64,000 bases of DNA, from contig JAZPYO010000062.1 in assembly GCA_045544195.1 (NCBI GenBank), positions 87,541-151,540 on the forward strand, read 5' to 3'. The stretch is from RGIG7213 sp045544195 (GTDB lineage: Bacteria; Bacillota; Clostridia; Oscillospirales; CAG-272). Below, piece after piece: positions 1 through 9,095 of the stretch. A program made the translations under genes and the position numbers. The notes under the pieces were generated by a model. The model made no database searches. It saw only the letters and a list, made by a program, of their open reading frames with translations, and was not told the DNA's origin. Numbering within the stretch: the stretch's first letter is position 1; the number at the start of each line of letters is the position of its first letter.

Positions 1-254
1 TAAGATAATTATGCGTGTATATTCGGCGGTATTTATGAGTATCTATCTGCATCATTTTTGACTGGGGCCAGTGTAAAGCATGTTGAAAGGGAATTAACAG
101 ATGCGGGCTTCGCTGAATATTACCAGAATTATCGCGAATGCTATATACCCGATGATATGAAAAAAAGCTTGATGAATACTTTAAAAATAAGCAGCTTTTT
201 CGTTTGAAATGGTATATTCTAGGCATTGCCCGCAGGATAATGAGGAGAAAATAA
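1..254 (+). pseudogene. 3' remnant of a broken cell-surface gene with a frameshift
   Basis: An open frame (frame 1) runs from base 4 to a stop at 205-207. The stretch around CIFGGIYEYL and VERELTDAGF reads like real protein. At a run of seven A (160-166) the sensible frame switches: with one more A the protein would continue as MKKKLDEYFKNKQ and end in a basic tail ARRIMRRK at the stop 252-254, just before the next gene. An in-frame TAA also sits at 1-3, so a second lesion is possible. The 3' end fits an upstream member of the polysaccharide operon. I cannot assign a family from this fragment. It is either a true pseudogene or a homopolymer sequencing error. Confidence 0.5.
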
Positions 255-260
255 GGTCAG

Positions 261-977
261 ATGATACCCAAGAAAATACACTACTGTTGGTTTGGTGGGA
301 ACAAAAAGCCGAAAAGTGTTCTTAAATGTATCGAAAGCTGGAAGCACTACTGTCCGGATTATGATATAATAGAGTGGAATGAGAGTAATTTTGACATTAA
401 GGCTCATCCGTTCACATCACAGGCATACGATGCAAAAAAGTGGGCATTTATATCCGATTATGCAAGGTTATATATAGTTTATAATAATGGCGGTATATAT
501 CTCGATACCGATGTAGAGCTTGTGAAAAATCTCGATCCTTTACTTGTCGATAAGGCTTATATGGGATTTGAGATAGGTCAGTATGTTGCTACCGGTTTAG
601 GTTTTGGCGCTGTTAAAGGGCACGCATTTTTGCTTGAAAATATGAAAGCATATGACACAGAACACATTACGGATGAAAACGGGAAGTTTGTTGGAATAAG
701 CTGTCCTGTATATACAACAGATCTGTTGAAAAAAGGCGGATTGATTGACGATAATGGAACTGTCCAGAGCGTGTGCGGCGTAACAGTTTATCCGAGTGAT
801 TATTTTTGCCCTTATGATTATACGACAGGTGTGATGAAAATGACGGATAACACTTATTCGATTCATATGTATTCAATGACATGGATAGGAAAGGGACAAG
901 TGATAAGGAGCAAGATCACAAGAGTGTTTCACAGATTGTTCGGTAAGGATGTTTTTCATAAACGAAAAGGAGTTTAA
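261..977 (+). CDS. GT32-family glycosyltransferase (capsular polysaccharide synthesis)
   Basis: This 238-residue cytoplasmic glycosyltransferase has the family opening IPKKIHYCWFGG (residues 2-13), the SDYARL segment (65-70) and the DXD metal and sugar-nucleotide site Asp82-Thr-Asp84 in the motif GGIYLDTDVE. These are hallmarks of the Gly_transf_sug (GT32) family, which adds one sugar to a lipid-linked polysaccharide intermediate. Donor and acceptor cannot be read from the sequence. It is the first intact gene of the operon and lies 6 bp ahead of the next transferase. The ATG at 261 is the natural start because the conserved N-terminus begins there; the purine-rich AGGAGA lies about 12 bases upstream. 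Confidence 0.85.
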   Translation: MIPKKIHYCWFGGNKKPKSVLKCIESWKHYCPDYDIIEWNESNFDIKAHPFTSQAYDAKKWAFISDYARLYIVYNNGGIYLDTDVELVKNLDPLLVDKAYMGFEIGQYVATGLGFGAVKGHAFLLENMKAYDTEHITDENGKFVGISCPVYTTDLLKKGGLIDDNGTVQSVCGVTVYPSDYFCPYDYTTGVMKMTDNTYSIHMYSMTWIGKGQVIRSKITRVFHRLFGKDVFHKRKGV

Positions 978-983
978 AGCGGT

Positions 984-1850
984 ATGGTAACGGTTTTTAC
1001 CCCTGCTTATAATTCAAAAAAGACTATCGGCAGATTATATAACAGCTTGATTTCGCAAACCAATTCCGATTTTGAATGGGTCGTAGTGAACGACGGCTCT
1101 ACCGACGGCAGTGATGTGATTTTGGAGGAGCTTGTTGGCAAAGCACCGTTTAAAACGGTTTATGTAAAAACGGAAAACGGCGGCAAGTATAACGCTTATA
1201 ACAAAGGTTTGCAATTATCCAACGGAGATTATTTTATATGTGTTGATGCAGATGATTATCTGCCGGAATACGCAATAGAAAAAATAATCGATACATTTTG
1301 TTCCATATCCAAAAGTCCCGATTGCTGCGGTATCGTAGCGTTGAAAGAAATTTTGGGTCAGGACAGAGAAAAAATCGCAAAATTCCCAATTGACAGCGAG
1401 ATACTGACACTTGAAAAGATAGAGTTCGAGTATAAGACTGCGGGAGAAAAAACGTACGTATTTAAAACCGCACTTGTTAAAGATATATTGTTCCCTGATA
1501 TTTTGCCGGAAAAATTTTTTCCCGAATTATATTTGTACGATGAGATAGCATCAAAATATAAGTTTTTGACGTGTAATACCGTTCTTACGATATGTGAATA
1601 TCAGCCTGATGGATATACAGGAAATTACCGAAAGCTTATGATAAATAATCCCACGGGATTTGCTTATCTTTACGGAATGAGAGCCTTGAGGGCTAAGAAT
1701 TTTAAAACAAGATTTACTATGTTTTCCCGTTATCACGCATTTACGATAATGTCACACAATCCAAAGCGCCTTCGAGTTCGTCTTGGGGTTGCCGGAATTA
1801 TTTCGTTTCCAATAGGAATATTAATGATAATCAGGTATAAATTTTTATAA
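984..1850 (+). CDS. GT2-family glycosyltransferase
   Basis: This 288-residue transferase has a GT-A fold. The N-terminal nucleotide-binding strand is VTVFTPAYN (2-10), the VNDGSTDG motif follows (35-42), and the metal-binding Asp88-Ala-Asp-Asp91 sits in CVDADDYLPE. The last 20 or so residues are hydrophobic and basic (near GIISFPIGILMI), so it may associate with the membrane. It probably transfers a hexose or HexNAc during repeat-unit assembly of the polysaccharide made by this operon; the sugar is not predictable. The gene directly follows the GT32 gene. Confidence 0.85.
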   Translation: MVTVFTPAYNSKKTIGRLYNSLISQTNSDFEWVVVNDGSTDGSDVILEELVGKAPFKTVYVKTENGGKYNAYNKGLQLSNGDYFICVDADDYLPEYAIEKIIDTFCSISKSPDCCGIVALKEILGQDREKIAKFPIDSEILTLEKIEFEYKTAGEKTYVFKTALVKDILFPDILPEKFFPELYLYDEIASKYKFLTCNTVLTICEYQPDGYTGNYRKLMINNPTGFAYLYGMRALRAKNFKTRFTMFSRYHAFTIMSHNPKRLRVRLGVAGIISFPIGILMIIRYKFL

Positions 1851-1873
1851 ATACAGCGAAAGGAGATACGTTT

Positions 1874-3235
1874 GTGGCTAATACAAAGAATAAAATCATA
1901 ACACAGTCTAAATATATCAAAAACCACGATCTTGTTTGGTATTCTGACACAGATGTGTCTTCAAAAAAGAAGGAACAAAATACTGAAATTCATCAAAATG
2001 TTTCCTCTGCTGATATGATGCGTACCCCATCCTCAAAATATGTGAGAACGAAAAAAAGCGATGTTATATATCAGAATTTTGATGTTCATAATCCGATATT
2101 GTCATTTTGTCTTGTGGTTGGGGCATTCTTCATATATTTTATAGCATATTCCGGCACCGGTGCCAAATACGGAGGACTTATAAATTTATGCATAGCGATA
2201 GCCTTGCCGCTAATAGCCATTTTATCTCGCAAAAGTATATTTTATTCTGATGAAATAAAAAAAGCATTTGCAGCGTTTGCAGTTATGGCGACGGTAATGT
2301 TTATATCATATACAAAGACGTTTGATTATGATTCGTATATCAGACTATTGCTTTTATTCTCGGTCCCTATAACAGCATCGTATCTTGGATATAACGAAAA
2401 AGGCTTAAAATATATTTCTTATGCAAACACAGCAATTGGTGTTGCCATAGTTGTTGATTTCGCTGCCGGAGGAATAACGAGCGGATGGAATACTAACTCG
2501 GTTGGATCTATAGCAATGTACGGTATATCGTGGCTGATATTTACCGGGTACGAAAAGCAAAGGTGGCGTCTTTTTACTGAAATCGCGATATTTATATTTT
2601 CCTTTGTCCGTCTTGAGGTTACGCAATGCCGTTCTGCAATGATTGGCTTAGCGTTTCTTGTGATCTTCCATTACTTTATTCCGATAAAGGTACTCACAAA
2701 AAAAGTTGTCTACAGAATTATATATTGGTGTGTGCTTTGTTTTCCGCCGTTTATGACTCATATTTTGGTGTGGTTGCATAAATCTCAATTTGCATTGAAA
2801 GCTGACAAATTTATACAGGAAAATACCGGTAAAACACTGTATTCAGGGCGAGAGGAAATATGGCATTCTTTGCTGAACGGAAAGATCAATGATAGTTTTT
2901 TTGGAGACGGCGGTTCTTATTGGTATAATAATCACAGCGTATATATGTACATGCGGTGTTCTGTCGGAATCGTTGGCTTTATTGCATATATAGTATTTCT
3001 TGCTATGATATTTGAGTTTTTATTCAAGCATATAGATGATTATACTGTGAGATGTAGCTTTATATCGTTTTCTGCTATATACCTTACAGGTGCCTTTGAA
3101 GAAATACTTATTAAGCCTTCTATACTTTGCCTTGTGTTTTATATGACCCTTGCAGTAGGTGTAGGTAGGGCATGTATGCTTGATCGGAATTCTGAAATCC
3201 AAACATCTCAAAAGGAAGAAATCAGTGATGTATAG
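1874..3235 (+). CDS. Wzy/O-antigen-ligase-like polytopic membrane protein
   Basis: This 453-residue protein has about 70 hydrophilic N-terminal residues, then roughly ten hydrophobic helices interrupted by a larger polar loop near residues 300-360 (around the GREEIWHSLL segment). That topology, and the R..iW...l pattern in the loop, match O-antigen polymerases and ligases (Wzy/WaaL family), which join lipid-linked oligosaccharides outside the membrane. Family members diverge strongly, so this call rests on topology and operon context. The start is GTG at 1874, preceded by AAAGGAGAT at 7-8 bases. Its stop overlaps the start of the next transferase. Confidence 0.7.
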   Translation: MANTKNKIITQSKYIKNHDLVWYSDTDVSSKKKEQNTEIHQNVSSADMMRTPSSKYVRTKKSDVIYQNFDVHNPILSFCLVVGAFFIYFIAYSGTGAKYGGLINLCIAIALPLIAILSRKSIFYSDEIKKAFAAFAVMATVMFISYTKTFDYDSYIRLLLLFSVPITASYLGYNEKGLKYISYANTAIGVAIVVDFAAGGITSGWNTNSVGSIAMYGISWLIFTGYEKQRWRLFTEIAIFIFSFVRLEVTQCRSAMIGLAFLVIFHYFIPIKVLTKKVVYRIIYWCVLCFPPFMTHILVWLHKSQFALKADKFIQENTGKTLYSGREEIWHSLLNGKINDSFFGDGGSYWYNNHSVYMYMRCSVGIVGFIAYIVFLAMIFEFLFKHIDDYTVRCSFISFSAIYLTGAFEEILIKPSILCLVFYMTLAVGVGRACMLDRNSEIQTSQKEEISDV

Positions 3236-4205
3236 CGTAATCGTTCCTGTATACAATGTTGAAAAGTATATTGACCGCTGCATTAAATCTGTTCTTGCAC
3301 AGACGGCTAAGGATCTTGAGCTCATCCTGGTGGATGACGGATCAACAGATAAAAGCGGTGATATTTGCCGAAAGTACGAATCAAGAGATTCAAGAATAAG
3401 ATATATACGTACGGACAATCACGGTGTCAGTCACGCGCGAAATACTGGTATTGAAAACGCGCGAGGTGAATATATAGGCTTTGTTGACGGAGATGATTCT
3501 GTAGCCCCCGATATGTATGAGCAACTGATCGGCGCTGCAAGAAGCAACGATGCCGAGGTCGTAATATGTGATTCGACAACTGTGTATGATGATGGAAAAA
3601 CAGAAGAGGATACGCTTCCGAATATTGTTGACGGTGAATTACTTACAAAAGCCACCCTTACGCCCGAAAAATTATCGTATATGGCGGGCGGTGCATGTCG
3701 GTGTCTATATAGTAAGTGCCTATTGGATCGTAATAGTATAAGATTTCCGGAAGGAATAAAGTTGTCTGAGGATAGAGCATTCAATATACTTGCTATGGGA
3801 TATTCCAACGGTATATATTATGTAAAAAAAACGTTGTATTTCAGATATGTATTGTCTGAAAGTGCAGTCAACAAATACAGATCAGATTACCTTAAAACTG
3901 TAAAAGGATCGTATGTTGCTTTGAATAACGCTTTGAGGAGAGCAGGTTTTTCGGAGGAATTTTTTAAAGCATATCAAAGTAATATAGCGTTTGGTGCGTT
4001 ATCTGCAATATATAACGAATTTCATAAAAATTGTCCTCATAAATTCATCGCCAGAGTAAAGAACGTAAAGGCTATATGCTCTGATGACATGGTTCAAGGC
4101 GGTATTTCGGATACATGTAAGGACCGAAGACTAAGACTGATAAAAAAGAAAAATGTTGGTTTATTGGTGATACTATGTATTGTCAGAAGGATTGTAAAGG
4201 GGTAA
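3228..4205 (+). CDS. GT2-family glycosyltransferase
   Basis: This 325-residue GT-A transferase opens with YSVIVPVYNVEKYI and has DDGSTD (36-41) and the metal site VDGDD (86-90). The frame is open back to 3180, but the ATG at 3228 is preferred: AAAAGGAAG lies 8-10 bases upstream and the protein then begins exactly at the family's first beta strand. It overlaps the last 8 bases of the Wzy-like gene, so the two are probably translationally coupled. It most resembles capsular EpsH/EpsJ-type transferases. Substrate unknown. Confidence 0.85.
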   Translation: MYSVIVPVYNVEKYIDRCIKSVLAQTAKDLELILVDDGSTDKSGDICRKYESRDSRIRYIRTDNHGVSHARNTGIENARGEYIGFVDGDDSVAPDMYEQLIGAARSNDAEVVICDSTTVYDDGKTEEDTLPNIVDGELLTKATLTPEKLSYMAGGACRCLYSKCLLDRNSIRFPEGIKLSEDRAFNILAMGYSNGIYYVKKTLYFRYVLSESAVNKYRSDYLKTVKGSYVALNNALRRAGFSEEFFKAYQSNIAFGALSAIYNEFHKNCPHKFIARVKNVKAICSDDMVQGGISDTCKDRRLRLIKKKNVGLLVILCIVRRIVKG

Positions 4206-4212
4206 TAGTGTG

Positions 4213-5175
4213 ATGCCGAAGATAAGCGTGATCATGCCTGTATACAACGGGGAGGTATATCTGAGATCAGCTATAGACAGTGTTCTTTCACAGAGCTTCA
4301 AGGATTTTGAGTTTATTATAATCGATGATGCTTCAAATGATTCTTCGGTTCAGATCATTCAGGGATATAACGATGAACGCATAAGACTTTTTGTTAATGA
4401 TGTCAACATGGGTGTTGCAGCTACCTTAAACAAAGGAATAGATCTGGCTGTCGGAGAATACATAGCGCGAATGGATTGCGATGATATTTCAATGCCTGAT
4501 CGATTTGAAAAGCAGATCAAATATATGGACAGTCACGATAAAACAGTTATATGCGGCAGTAGCGTTATTATTTTGAATGAAACGGGTGAGTATTTCAGAC
4601 CTTATTCCGAATCTGACGGGGCAATTCGCGCAGATATGATATTCAATTCTGCATTCGTTCATCCTGCTGTTATGATAAGAGCAAGTGTTCTTAAAATTCA
4701 TAATATCAGATATGACGTTGATTATGAACGGGCTGAAGACTATGAAATGTGGTCTCGGATAATTCGCTTTGGTAATTGCTATAATATTCCTGAGCCATTA
4801 TTTAAATACAGACATCATTCAAAGCAGGTCACTCAAACCGAAAAGGATATAATGGCTAATGCTACAAACCGTGTCAGAGAAAAAATGCTTTGCGATATGG
4901 ATGTCGGAATGACGGATAAAGAAAAGAAAGTGTTCTTTGATATTTGTAATGGAAAAAGAGATATTTCTTTTGATGAGTACGGTTATTTTGTTTCCGGCGG
5001 AGAAAAATTGATTTCTACCGTTAGAAACGGAAAAAAAGATCTAAGAAGAATATATGCAGTTATAAATATTAATATTAAACTGAAAACAGGTATTAAAAGC
5101 AAAAAGTTTTTTACGGCAAAAGAGCCATTATCTATGCTTTTGTGCCGTATCAAGAATAAAAGTAAAAGTGTATGA
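4213..5175 (+). CDS. GT2-family glycosyltransferase
   Basis: This 320-residue protein opens with PKISVIMPVYNGEVYL, has IDDASND (37-43), and has MDCDD (87-91) followed by the D-R-F-E-K pattern typical of bacterial capsule GT2 enzymes. Starts are possible at GTG 4210 and ATG 4213; ATG is preferred, with AAAGGGG about 10 bases upstream. Beyond the catalytic domain there is a basic C-terminal region (from about residue 240) with no recognised domain. It sits 7 bp after the previous transferase and ends by a 4-bp ATGA overlap with the pyruvyl transferase gene. Confidence 0.85.
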   Translation: MPKISVIMPVYNGEVYLRSAIDSVLSQSFKDFEFIIIDDASNDSSVQIIQGYNDERIRLFVNDVNMGVAATLNKGIDLAVGEYIARMDCDDISMPDRFEKQIKYMDSHDKTVICGSSVIILNETGEYFRPYSESDGAIRADMIFNSAFVHPAVMIRASVLKIHNIRYDVDYERAEDYEMWSRIIRFGNCYNIPEPLFKYRHHSKQVTQTEKDIMANATNRVREKMLCDMDVGMTDKEKKVFFDICNGKRDISFDEYGYFVSGGEKLISTVRNGKKDLRRIYAVININIKLKTGIKSKKFFTAKEPLSMLLCRIKNKSKSV

Positions 5176-6272
5176 AAAAAATTGCCACTGTAACATTTCA
5201 CAGATCAGATAATTTCGGTTCCGTTCTTCAGGCGTATGCTTTGGGAGAGAAGCTTTCCAAAATGGGATATTGCCAATATATTGTTGATTATCGGAAGCCC
5301 GAAGTTGCCGATATGTACAAGATATTGAAAAAACCTACAAACAAATTCTTGCTGATTTCCGATATATATAACTTGTTATACTACCGTAAGCTAAAGAAAA
5401 GGAAGACGCTTTTTGAAGAATTCCGCAATAATCATCTTAGGACCAGCCGAGTGTATAAATGTAAGGCGGAGCTTGAAGAAGATCCTCCGATGGCTGATGC
5501 TTATATCTGTGGCAGCGATCAGATCTGGAATACATATATCGAAGATTTTGATAACACATATTTGCTTGATTTTGTAAAAGCGGGGCGCAAAATATCATAT
5601 GCGGCCAGCGGAATCAAAAAGTTGCAGGATGATACTGCCATCGACCTGATTAAATCACAAATCAAGGACTTTTCAGGTGTTACCTTGAGAGAATCTTATG
5701 CCGCGAATAAGCTTGGTCTTTCATACGCAAATGTTGTATTGGATCCGGTTTTGCTTTTGAAAAAAAGCGATTGGAGCTCTTTGTGCTCGAATGTTTCTGT
5801 GAAAAAAAGATATATGCTTTGCTATTTTGCGGGGAATGTATCTTTTGATTTTGAAAAGTTTACTAAGAGATTTGCAGCTGAACACGGACTTCAACGAATT
5901 TTGCTTATGCCTGAATGGCGTAATATAGCAAGAAGCGGCATTAAATATTATGATGCAGGACCTGTAGAGTTTTTGTCGTTGATAAAAAATGCAGATATCG
6001 TATGCACAAATTCGTTTCATGGCACAGCCTTTTCAGTATTATTCAACAAACCTTTTATCGTAGGACAGCACATGCCCTTTTCGGATGAAAGATTAACGAC
6101 ACTCCTGACTCTTCTTGATTTACGGGATATGGAAATAGATCCCCAAAAACCGTTACTGTCAGACAGATTGTTTAATGTTGATTACGACAAGATCGATCTT
6201 ATCGTAGAAAAAGAACGGAATCGTTGTGCGGATATTTTAAGGAAGATGATAGAAGGAGAAGTTATCTCTTGA
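5172..6272 (+). CDS. Polysaccharide pyruvyl transferase family protein
   Basis: This 366-residue protein has the family N-terminus NFGSVLQAYAL (14-24), the CGSDQIWN motif (113-120) and the late motif NSFHGTAFS near residue 280, all diagnostic of the CsaB/WcaK/EpsI-type pyruvyl transferase family (PF04230). Members transfer a pyruvate ketal from phosphoenolpyruvate to a sugar, giving the polymer a negative charge, although some members act as other transferases. The start overlaps the preceding stop (ATGA). Its own stop overlaps the next transferase start at 6272 by one base, so it belongs to the same operon. Acceptor sugar unknown. Confidence 0.88.
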   Translation: MKKIATVTFHRSDNFGSVLQAYALGEKLSKMGYCQYIVDYRKPEVADMYKILKKPTNKFLLISDIYNLLYYRKLKKRKTLFEEFRNNHLRTSRVYKCKAELEEDPPMADAYICGSDQIWNTYIEDFDNTYLLDFVKAGRKISYAASGIKKLQDDTAIDLIKSQIKDFSGVTLRESYAANKLGLSYANVVLDPVLLLKKSDWSSLCSNVSVKKRYMLCYFAGNVSFDFEKFTKRFAAEHGLQRILLMPEWRNIARSGIKYYDAGPVEFLSLIKNADIVCTNSFHGTAFSVLFNKPFIVGQHMPFSDERLTTLLTLLDLRDMEIDPQKPLLSDRLFNVDYDKIDLIVEKERNRCADILRKMIEGEVIS

Positions 6273-7192
6273 TGGATCTTGTAACAGTTGTTATCCCGGT
6301 ATATAAAACATTTGAATATCTTAAAGAGTGTGTTGACTCGGTTATAGGACAAGCCTACAAAAATTTAGAAATAATTCTTGTTGATGACGGTTCGCCTGAC
6401 GCATCGGCGGAATTGTGTGATGAATATGCAAAAAAAGACAGCAGAATAAAGGTCATACATCGTGAAAACGGCGGTCTGTCCGCAGCCAGAAATTCAGGAA
6501 TAAAAGCAGCTTGCGGAAAGTATATAACGTTTATCGACAGCGATGATATTGTCGATGAGAATATGATAGGCGAAATGGTGCAGATAGCTCAAAAAGAAAA
6601 TGCACAAATAGTAAAGTCCGTTTTGATCCGCACAAATACAAAAGATGATTGTATTTCTTCTGAAGGCGAGTATGTTGGTGTTACACCGTATGAAGCGTTG
6701 ACTTTGATATACAGCGGTCCGCCTCAGATAATTAGTGCATGCGGTAAGCTCTTTGATGTGAAGCTCTTTGACGATGTTTTGTTTCCCGAGGGGCTCAATC
6801 ACGAAGACGAATATACAGTTCCCAAGCTTTTTTACAGAGCAAACAAAATAATTTTGTGTGACAGTGTCAGATATTTTTATATGCAGCGTCCGGGCGACAG
6901 TATTATGAGAAGCGATTTTTCACCAAAAAAAATGGATGTTATCGTTGTGGCTGAGGATCGTATAAGCTTTTTCCGATCTTGCGGCTATAAAGATCTTGAA
7001 AAAAAGGCAATTCAGGATTATTTTGTGCATTTGATAAATTTAAGATCAAAGGCAAAAAAATCACAGTATCAAGAAGAATATCGAACAATAGACAGCAAAG
7101 TCAAAGCCTTTAAATTCAAGCATCTTTCAAACGGACAAAAGGTCAGATTGGCTTTGTTCAAGCTTAATTTATATGATATGTTATACAAATAA
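6272..7192 (+). CDS. GT2-family glycosyltransferase (tandem paralogue, first copy)
   Basis: This 306-residue transferase has LVTVVIPVYK at the start, VDDGSPD (37-43), ENGGLSAARN (65-74) and the metal site DSDD (89-92). The frame is open from 6224, but the ATG at 6272 follows AGAAGGAGAA at about 11 bases and matches the family start. Conserved HEDEYT near residue 180 and YMQRPGDSIM near residue 210 recur in the next gene at the same spacing, which points to tandem duplication. It probably adds one residue of the repeat unit. Confidence 0.85.
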   Translation: MDLVTVVIPVYKTFEYLKECVDSVIGQAYKNLEIILVDDGSPDASAELCDEYAKKDSRIKVIHRENGGLSAARNSGIKAACGKYITFIDSDDIVDENMIGEMVQIAQKENAQIVKSVLIRTNTKDDCISSEGEYVGVTPYEALTLIYSGPPQIISACGKLFDVKLFDDVLFPEGLNHEDEYTVPKLFYRANKIILCDSVRYFYMQRPGDSIMRSDFSPKKMDVIVVAEDRISFFRSCGYKDLEKKAIQDYFVHLINLRSKAKKSQYQEEYRTIDSKVKAFKFKHLSNGQKVRLALFKLNLYDMLYK

Positions 7193-7236
7193 AACAGCAT
7201 CCTGTATAGTTTGAATTGTTAATGGGAGGTAAGTGT

Positions 7237-8229
7237 ATGGACGGAGAATTGGTGTCCGTCATTATTCCTGTATATAATGTAGAAAAGTATTTAACTGCGT
7301 GTGTAGAATCGGTCATTAATTCCGATTATAATAATCTTGAAATAATACTTGTAGATGACGGAGCTACTGACAGTTGTCCTGAAATGTGTGATGAGCTTGC
7401 AAAAAAGGATCAAAGAATCGTCGTCATACATAAAGAAAACGGCGGGCTGTCCTCTGCAAGAAACGCAGGACTTGATTTGGCAAAGGGAAAATATGTAACC
7501 TTTGTTGACAGTGATGACATAATAACTGCAGATATGATATCTACTATGAAGCGAATTGCTGTTGAAGAAGATTGTGATATAGTAAAGCTGGGAATGGTAG
7601 TAACTTCCGATGAAAAAGTATCTATTGTTTCACATTCCGACTATTATGTTATGGATAAAAAAGAGGCTCTACGAATAATACCGGAAAGCGATCCTTCGAT
7701 GATAACCATATGCGGCAAGCTTTATACTATATCGTTATTCAATACCTTACGCTTTCCGTTGGGAATATTGCACGAGGATGAATATCTGACGCCGAGATTG
7801 TTTCAAAAAAGCAGAAAAATAGCAATATCAAAAAAAATCGGATATTTGTATATGCAAAGACAGAATGAAAGTATAACCAGAGCTGCTTTTTCAAAAAAAA
7901 GACTGGTTATCATGGACATTTATGAGGATAGAATAAACCTATATAGAAAATGGGGATACGACGATCTGATTTTTGGCGCGTATCAAAAATACGTTTGGAG
8001 CTTGCGGTATTGCTATCAAAAGACAAAATCGTCTGAGTTTAAAAGTGAACACATAGAAATAATTGAACGCTTTAAAAAGATAGAATTGCGTTATTTGCAC
8101 TTTCTTGACAGTGTAGTTTGTGTTAGCGCAAGAATTGGTTGCTTAGATATAATAGAAGCGTTGATAAAACTTATTTATAAATTACAGCGATACAAGAAGC
8201 GTATCGTACGTAGATTTTGTAGAGGTTAA
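7237..8229 (+). CDS. GT2-family glycosyltransferase (tandem paralogue, second copy)
   Basis: This 330-residue GT2 enzyme opens with LVSVIIPVYNVEKYL, followed by VDDGATD, ENGGLSSARN and the metal site DSDD near residues 91-94. It is colinear with the preceding transferase and shares HEDEY and YMQR motifs. ATG at 7237 is chosen because GGGAGGT lies 6 bases upstream; the upstream TTG that keeps the frame open is not needed. A 44-bp gap without a visible terminator separates it from the previous gene, and the ABC permease follows within 3 bp of its stop. Confidence 0.85.
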   Translation: MDGELVSVIIPVYNVEKYLTACVESVINSDYNNLEIILVDDGATDSCPEMCDELAKKDQRIVVIHKENGGLSSARNAGLDLAKGKYVTFVDSDDIITADMISTMKRIAVEEDCDIVKLGMVVTSDEKVSIVSHSDYYVMDKKEALRIIPESDPSMITICGKLYTISLFNTLRFPLGILHEDEYLTPRLFQKSRKIAISKKIGYLYMQRQNESITRAAFSKKRLVIMDIYEDRINLYRKWGYDDLIFGAYQKYVWSLRYCYQKTKSSEFKSEHIEIIERFKKIELRYLHFLDSVVCVSARIGCLDIIEALIKLIYKLQRYKKRIVRRFCRG

Positions 8230-8232
8230 AAT

Positions 8233-9078
8233 ATGAGCGAACAAAAGTGGACAACTGTTATAAAACCCAAAACGGGTTGGTTTGACATCGATGTTAAAAA
8301 TCTTTGGAAATATAAGGATCTTGTAAAGTTGTTTGTGCGGAGATCATTTGTGTCAATGTATAAACAAACAATTCTCGGTCCTGCTTGGGCAATAATCAAT
8401 CCGCTGTGTACAACTGTCATTTTTACCGTTATATTTGGTAACTTGGCCGACCTTGCGCCGGGAGGTATACCTGCATTCCTTTTCTATATGGCTGGTAATA
8501 TTACGTGGGGATATTTTGCAAGCTGTCTTAACGGCACTTCGGGTACATTTACAGGAAATGCCGGAATATTTGGCAAGGTGTATTTTCCAAGGCTTATTAT
8601 GCCTATAACAACGGTTATATCGAATCTCATAGCCTTCGGTATACAGTTTGTATTTTTTATTGGCTTTCTGATATATTATATGATAACGACAGACGGAATA
8701 CAGCCAAATCTTTACATACTTATGACACCGGTATTCCTGCTTCATATGGCGTTGCTTGGCTTGGGTATAGGCATAATATGTTCGTCGCTTACAACGAAAT
8801 ACCGAGATCTTTCGATGCTTATAGGCTTTGGTGTATCGCTTTGGATGTATCTTACCCCCGTTGCATACGATTATCATATAATAGGCGAAAAGTGGATGGG
8901 GCTTTATATGTGCAATCCTATGGCTCCGATAATCAATGCGATGAGATATGCATTTTTAGGTGTTGGCGAATTTAATTTAATGTATTATTTGCTCAGCTGG
9001 GGTGTAACTCTTGTGTTGCTATTTATAGGTGTTTTACTGTTCTCAAGAGTTGAAAAAACGTTTATGGATACTGTTTGA
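8233..9078 (+). CDS. ABC-2 type polysaccharide export permease (Wzm/TagG-like)
   Basis: This 281-residue membrane protein has a hydrophilic N-terminus, then the segment KLFVRRSFVSMYKQTILGPAW typical of TagG/RfbA/Wzm permeases, then six hydrophobic helices. The permease pairs with the ATPase encoded immediately downstream to export a finished or lipid-linked polysaccharide across the cytoplasmic membrane. The gene lies 3 bp after the preceding transferase. Length and helix count are normal for the family. Confidence 0.88.
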   Translation: MSEQKWTTVIKPKTGWFDIDVKNLWKYKDLVKLFVRRSFVSMYKQTILGPAWAIINPLCTTVIFTVIFGNLADLAPGGIPAFLFYMAGNITWGYFASCLNGTSGTFTGNAGIFGKVYFPRLIMPITTVISNLIAFGIQFVFFIGFLIYYMITTDGIQPNLYILMTPVFLLHMALLGLGIGIICSSLTTKYRDLSMLIGFGVSLWMYLTPVAYDYHIIGEKWMGLYMCNPMAPIINAMRYAFLGVGEFNLMYYLLSWGVTLVLLFIGVLLFSRVEKTFMDTV

Positions 9079-9095
9079 TATATGGAGAGATAAAA

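Noticed and set aside
8353..8877. 174-codon open frame antisense to the ABC permease gene
   Set aside because: The permease on the plus strand has family motifs and membrane helices, while the antisense product is a basic, Lys/Tyr/Arg-rich sequence with no ribosome site. It is a shadow of the coding frame.
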